From Nanoarchaeota archaeon (GTDB lineage Archaea > EX4484-52 > LFW-46), in assembly GCA_018897155.1 (NCBI GenBank), contig JAHILE010000040.1, forward strand, positions 1 through 64,000: a DNA stretch of 64,000 bases. The letters run 5' to 3'. How positions within the stretch are numbered: the stretch's first letter is position 1; each line of letters starts with the position of its first letter. Positions 61,282 to 64,000 of the stretch are shown in pieces. Below the pieces are notes generated by a model. That model saw only the letters and a program-made list of their open reading frames with translations. It was not told where the DNA came from and did no database searches. The position numbers were made by a program, and so were the translations under genes.

Positions 61282-61568
61282 GTAATTGTAAAGCACATTT
61301 GAATAATAAAATTACTTGAAAACCTGAAGAATTTACTTAATTTTTCATTATTTTTTATAAAATCGTGGGCAGAATACCCACAAATTTATTTGTGGGATGA
61401 ATGCCGTGCCTCTTTTCAGTTTTTGTGCGAGAGGCAGAAACAGTAAAAACATTTAATAGAGTTTTCTGTTCATTCTGGCTCATTAGAGCAATTGGGACTA
61501 AGTATCAAGGGGACAATTTTAATTCGTAGGGGAGGGAGCGACCTGTTTTGTTCTTTTACAAAAGCAAA
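61282..61568 (+). other. Non-coding gap with strong hairpins, possible structured RNA
   Basis: No gene is visible in these 287 bp. TATA-like TTTATAAAA (about 61353-61361) is followed by a 9-bp perfect hairpin CCCACAAAT/ATTTGTGGG (61377-61396), which competes with TGGG/CCCA just upstream, and GCCTCT/AGAGGC (61408-61435), then AGAAACAGT. A guide RNA is conceivable but no complete C/D or H/ACA box set can be shown. From here to the right edge base composition becomes more AT-rich. Confidence 0.35.
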
Positions 61569-63749
61569 TTATAGTTTTAAGAATTTCCAGTCCGATAAGT
61601 TATTCTCATCATAATTGTATCTTTCATTATCGTTATATCTACAACTCTCATCTTTAAAGATAATAATCCCGCCAAATAGCTTTTTATTATGCTTTTGATT
61701 TTGTGTTTTAATGTATTTGCTTAGTGCTTCTGCTTTTTCTTTAGCGACTTTTGCGGTTATTCCACTTTTAGTATCAAAAATACCTATTCTTCCATCATCA
61801 AGCATAATTACAAAATCAACATAAAATCCTCTTTCCACACCTGCATCGTCTTTATATTTTACTGCAAGGTATTTTTTATCTGATTCTCCGTTTTTGAACC
61901 ACCATTTAACAGAATTTTTTGGATTTTCAAGTAGTTTTATGAAATCTTTTTCTGGCACACTTTCGGCAGAAATAAAATAAGGTTTCATAATTGCTTTTTT
62001 ATGTGGCAATTCTTTGTATTTGCTGTTATAAGTTATTAGTTTGGGAACATTCCAGACAAGATGCTCTGTTTCTCTTTGTTCTGGCAATCCTCCAACAATC
62101 TTGAGTTTGTATTCCTCTTTTGCTTCATTAATGCAATCAGTAAATAACTGATTATTTTCTTCTCCTAAAATTATCTTTTGAGCAAAAGTTTCATCTTCGA
62201 TTTTTATTACTTTTTCAAAAAACTTATAGAGTGCTGTTCTTATTCTTCCTTGTGAATCAGCAGGAGCAAAAGGAGTACAGCTTCCTCTTACAAATAAGTC
62301 AAATCTATGTTGTAATTCAACAGCACTTAACTTAAATTGCATTTCTCCTTTATGTTCTACTGTTTGAACTTTATCTAAAACCAATATTTTTCCATCAACC
62401 ATTATTTTAGTTACGAGAGATTTTGGCTTTAGATTTATTTTCTTTGCAAGTTCGCTTTTTTGTGCAATTTCTAAGAATAATTTTGTAAATTCTCCAGAAA
62501 GTCTTGTCTTTTCTCTTTGTCTTATGAGATAGATTGAATTAAGATCAATATTGCTATATAATTCTTCTCTTCTTTTTGCTTCGTAAATTGTGATATAATC
62601 TTTAGCGACTTCTTCAGTTATGTTAATGTCAGCAAGATTTGTGAATACATAACCTTTATTCAATTCTTCAGTTTCATAATGCTTAAACTCTGGCATTCTC
62701 ATTATTCTGCCTACTGTCTGAATGGTAAAGTCCATACTTTGCATATCTCTGAACATTACCAGAATGTATGCTCTTGGACAATCCCAACCTAATGCTATAG
62801 CTTGTTTGAAAATAAGAACTTGAACATCGTTATCAGGCATTTCAATATTCTCAAGGTTGGTTTTTTCTTCTGATAAATAAATCCCTAATTTTCCGTTTTC
62901 TGTTGTTATTTTGAATTTATCTCTTAAAATTCCCGTAATCTGTTCTTGCCTGTCAATAACTCCTGTCTTTTTATCAGGAAGCTGAATTAAAATTAATGGA
63001 TTGATATCGGATTTTTCTTTTTCTAATAGTTTAAGCATTTCCTGTCTTTTCTTTAAAGCACATTCAATAACTAATTCATCAGGAGATTTGTCAGAAACTT
63101 TTCCTTTGTCTAATTCTGGATTTATGGCAATTTCTTTCTTTATCATTCCCTCTTTTCTTACATCTTCAAATTCTACAAGAACATTATAAAAAGAATGAAT
63201 GTGCGGAGTAGCTGAAACTTCCAAAATTACATCGGGATCAATATCATTTATTAAATTTCTTGAAGTTTCTGTTTTAGCAGTAAAGTGACTTTCGTCTATA
63301 ATTAAAACTATTTTTGTGCCGTCTTCTTTCGTGTTTTCAATAATTTTAGATAAATTTCTTTCCTGTTCATTTTCTCTAATATAAACATTATCTGTTTTGT
63401 TTATGCTTTCCCAATTCAAGAACAAAATTTCATCTGGCTCAATTTTATTACCTACTAAATCTTCAAAAAATTTACACTCTATCGCTCTTGTCGTAGAATA
63501 ATATTTATCTAATTTTTCTTTACTTTGTGTATGTAATTGTCTTGGAGCTGTCCAAATAAAAGCGATTTGCTTTCCATCGTCTCTTCTATCAACAAGTCTT
63601 TTAATAAATTCGGCCACCATTAAAGTTTTACCAGAGCCTGTCGGAGATTTAAAAACTAAAGTTTCTCTTGAATCTCGATTTAGTAATTCGTTAATCTGTT
63701 CTTTTAGTTTTAAAATTGCTTTCTCTTGATAATCTTTAATTTCAATCAT
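61569..63749 (-). CDS. res: Type III restriction enzyme, Res subunit
   Basis: ATP-dependent helicase-nuclease of a type III restriction system, 726 residues. Superfamily 2 motifs: SPTGSGKT (residues 34-41), VLIIDESHF (Walker B), EVSATPH (motif III), QAIALGWDCPRA and TVGRIMRMPE (motifs V and VI). The C-terminal nuclease has a PD-(D/E)xK-like core: YVDFVIMLDDGRIGIFDTKSG. It starts within the end of the methyltransferase gene (8-bp overlap), the usual mod-res order. Codon use is more AT-rich than the neighbouring genes, suggesting transfer. Confidence 0.92.
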   Translation of the reverse strand: MIEIKDYQEKAILKLKEQINELLNRDSRETLVFKSPTGSGKTLMVAEFIKRLVDRRDDGKQIAFIWTAPRQLHTQSKEKLDKYYSTTRAIECKFFEDLVGNKIEPDEILFLNWESINKTDNVYIRENEQERNLSKIIENTKEDGTKIVLIIDESHFTAKTETSRNLINDIDPDVILEVSATPHIHSFYNVLVEFEDVRKEGMIKKEIAINPELDKGKVSDKSPDELVIECALKKRQEMLKLLEKEKSDINPLILIQLPDKKTGVIDRQEQITGILRDKFKITTENGKLGIYLSEEKTNLENIEMPDNDVQVLIFKQAIALGWDCPRAYILVMFRDMQSMDFTIQTVGRIMRMPEFKHYETEELNKGYVFTNLADINITEEVAKDYITIYEAKRREELYSNIDLNSIYLIRQREKTRLSGEFTKLFLEIAQKSELAKKINLKPKSLVTKIMVDGKILVLDKVQTVEHKGEMQFKLSAVELQHRFDLFVRGSCTPFAPADSQGRIRTALYKFFEKVIKIEDETFAQKIILGEENNQLFTDCINEAKEEYKLKIVGGLPEQRETEHLVWNVPKLITYNSKYKELPHKKAIMKPYFISAESVPEKDFIKLLENPKNSVKWWFKNGESDKKYLAVKYKDDAGVERGFYVDFVIMLDDGRIGIFDTKSGITAKVAKEKAEALSKYIKTQNQKHNKKLFGGIIIFKDESCRYNDNERYNYDENNLSDWKFLKL

Positions 63750-64000
63750 TCTTGAAAACCTTCCTATAAACTTTTAAGATTGTTTCTGGAATAGGACATA
63801 AAGTAACTTTGTTTTTAATGGTTTTAAATTCCTTTGTCGGCACAGAATCATCATGCGAGAATACATATACATGGATTTTTCCGTTTATTTTTTCTGCTTC
63901 TTTGACAAATTCATCAATATACTCGTCATCAAATACTATTCCTAAATGCAGTTTATCATTTTTGAAAATCTTGAATTTCTTTGTGTCTTTGACTTTTTCA
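63742..64000 (-). CDS. mod: Type III DNA methyltransferase (Mod), C-terminal end, partial
   Basis: The frame is open to the right edge and ends with TGA at 63742-63744. The 85 visible residues (HLGIVFDDEYIDEFVKEAEK, KIHVYVFSHDDSVPT, KNKVTLCPIPETILKVYRKV) resemble the end of type III adenine methyltransferases. The overlap with res and gene order support this. The catalytic part lies outside the window. Confidence 0.75.
   Translation of the reverse strand, partial: EKVKDTKKFKIFKNDKLHLGIVFDDEYIDEFVKEAEKINGKIHVYVFSHDDSVPTKEFKTIKNKVTLCPIPETILKVYRKVFKND

Overview
The window is archaeal chromosome. The evidence is archaeal information-processing and lipid genes (both DNA polymerase families, PolD large subunit and PolB; aEF1A with uS10; NAC; eS17; Nop5/fibrillarin; a histone-fold protein; CDC48/VAT; geranylgeranylglyceryl phosphate synthase), TATA boxes 25-30 bp upstream of many leaderless starts, GGTGAT-type ribosome binding sites, and tRNA genes with introns. 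Gene content, small intergenic gaps and abundant pilin-like proteins suggest a DPANN-type or other uncultured small-genome archaeon. I cannot place it more precisely from sequence alone.

Layout. 0-6 kb: the 3' part of a giant surface protein with a heparinase II/III-like region and Ig/FN3-like repeats. 6-9 kb: nrdR and nrdD behind a set of evenly spaced palindromes. 9-11 kb: an ArsM-like methyltransferase, a mini-thioredoxin and an SIS protein. 11-15 kb: NAD(P)HX dehydratase, uS10, aEF1A and a histone with long tails. 15-21 kb: DUF4258/DUF2283 toxin-antitoxin pair, TruD, NAC, a TctA-type membrane protein, a free LAGLIDADG endonuclease and an isochorismatase-fold hydrolase, plus a scrap of a GatD/asparaginase-like gene. 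21-26 kb: PolD large subunit split by a LAGLIDADG intein in its active site. 27-30 kb: three tRNA genes, coiled-coil proteins and methionine aminopeptidase. 30-37 kb: secreted lamin-tail protein, a broken small membrane-protein gene, DEAD-box helicase, PspC-domain protein and a HEPN/MNT pair. 37-45 kb: PolB, GGGP synthase, an epimerase, PurD, fibrillarin and Nop5.

The most exciting region is 45.5-50.7 kb. It looks like an archaeal RiPP locus related to the bacterial His-Xaa-Ser (Hxs) systems: an HxsD-like protein fused to an Fe-S cysteine motif, two paralogous HxsC-like radical SAM enzymes flanking a 116-residue precursor, an HxsB-like SPASM radical SAM enzyme, and a membrane protein resembling a prepilin peptidase without obvious catalytic aspartates. 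The precursor ends in a run of DH[CW]W / HWD repeats instead of His-Xaa-Ser repeats. Next to it (50.7-57.9 kb) lie two divergent operons of about twelve pilin-like, often cysteine-rich, membrane-anchored proteins sharing one symmetric promoter. CDC48 and small membrane and zinc-ribbon genes follow, then tRNA-Thr(UGU) and a type III restriction-modification system that runs off the right edge.

A second theme is RNA: three of the four tRNA genes carry an intron inside the T-loop, and two of these also have an anticodon-loop intron. Recent rearrangement is visible in several places: a 33-bp in-frame duplication plus frameshift, a duplicated PolB C-terminal tail, and the GatD-like remnant. No rRNA, CRISPR array, insertion sequence or replication origin was recognised.
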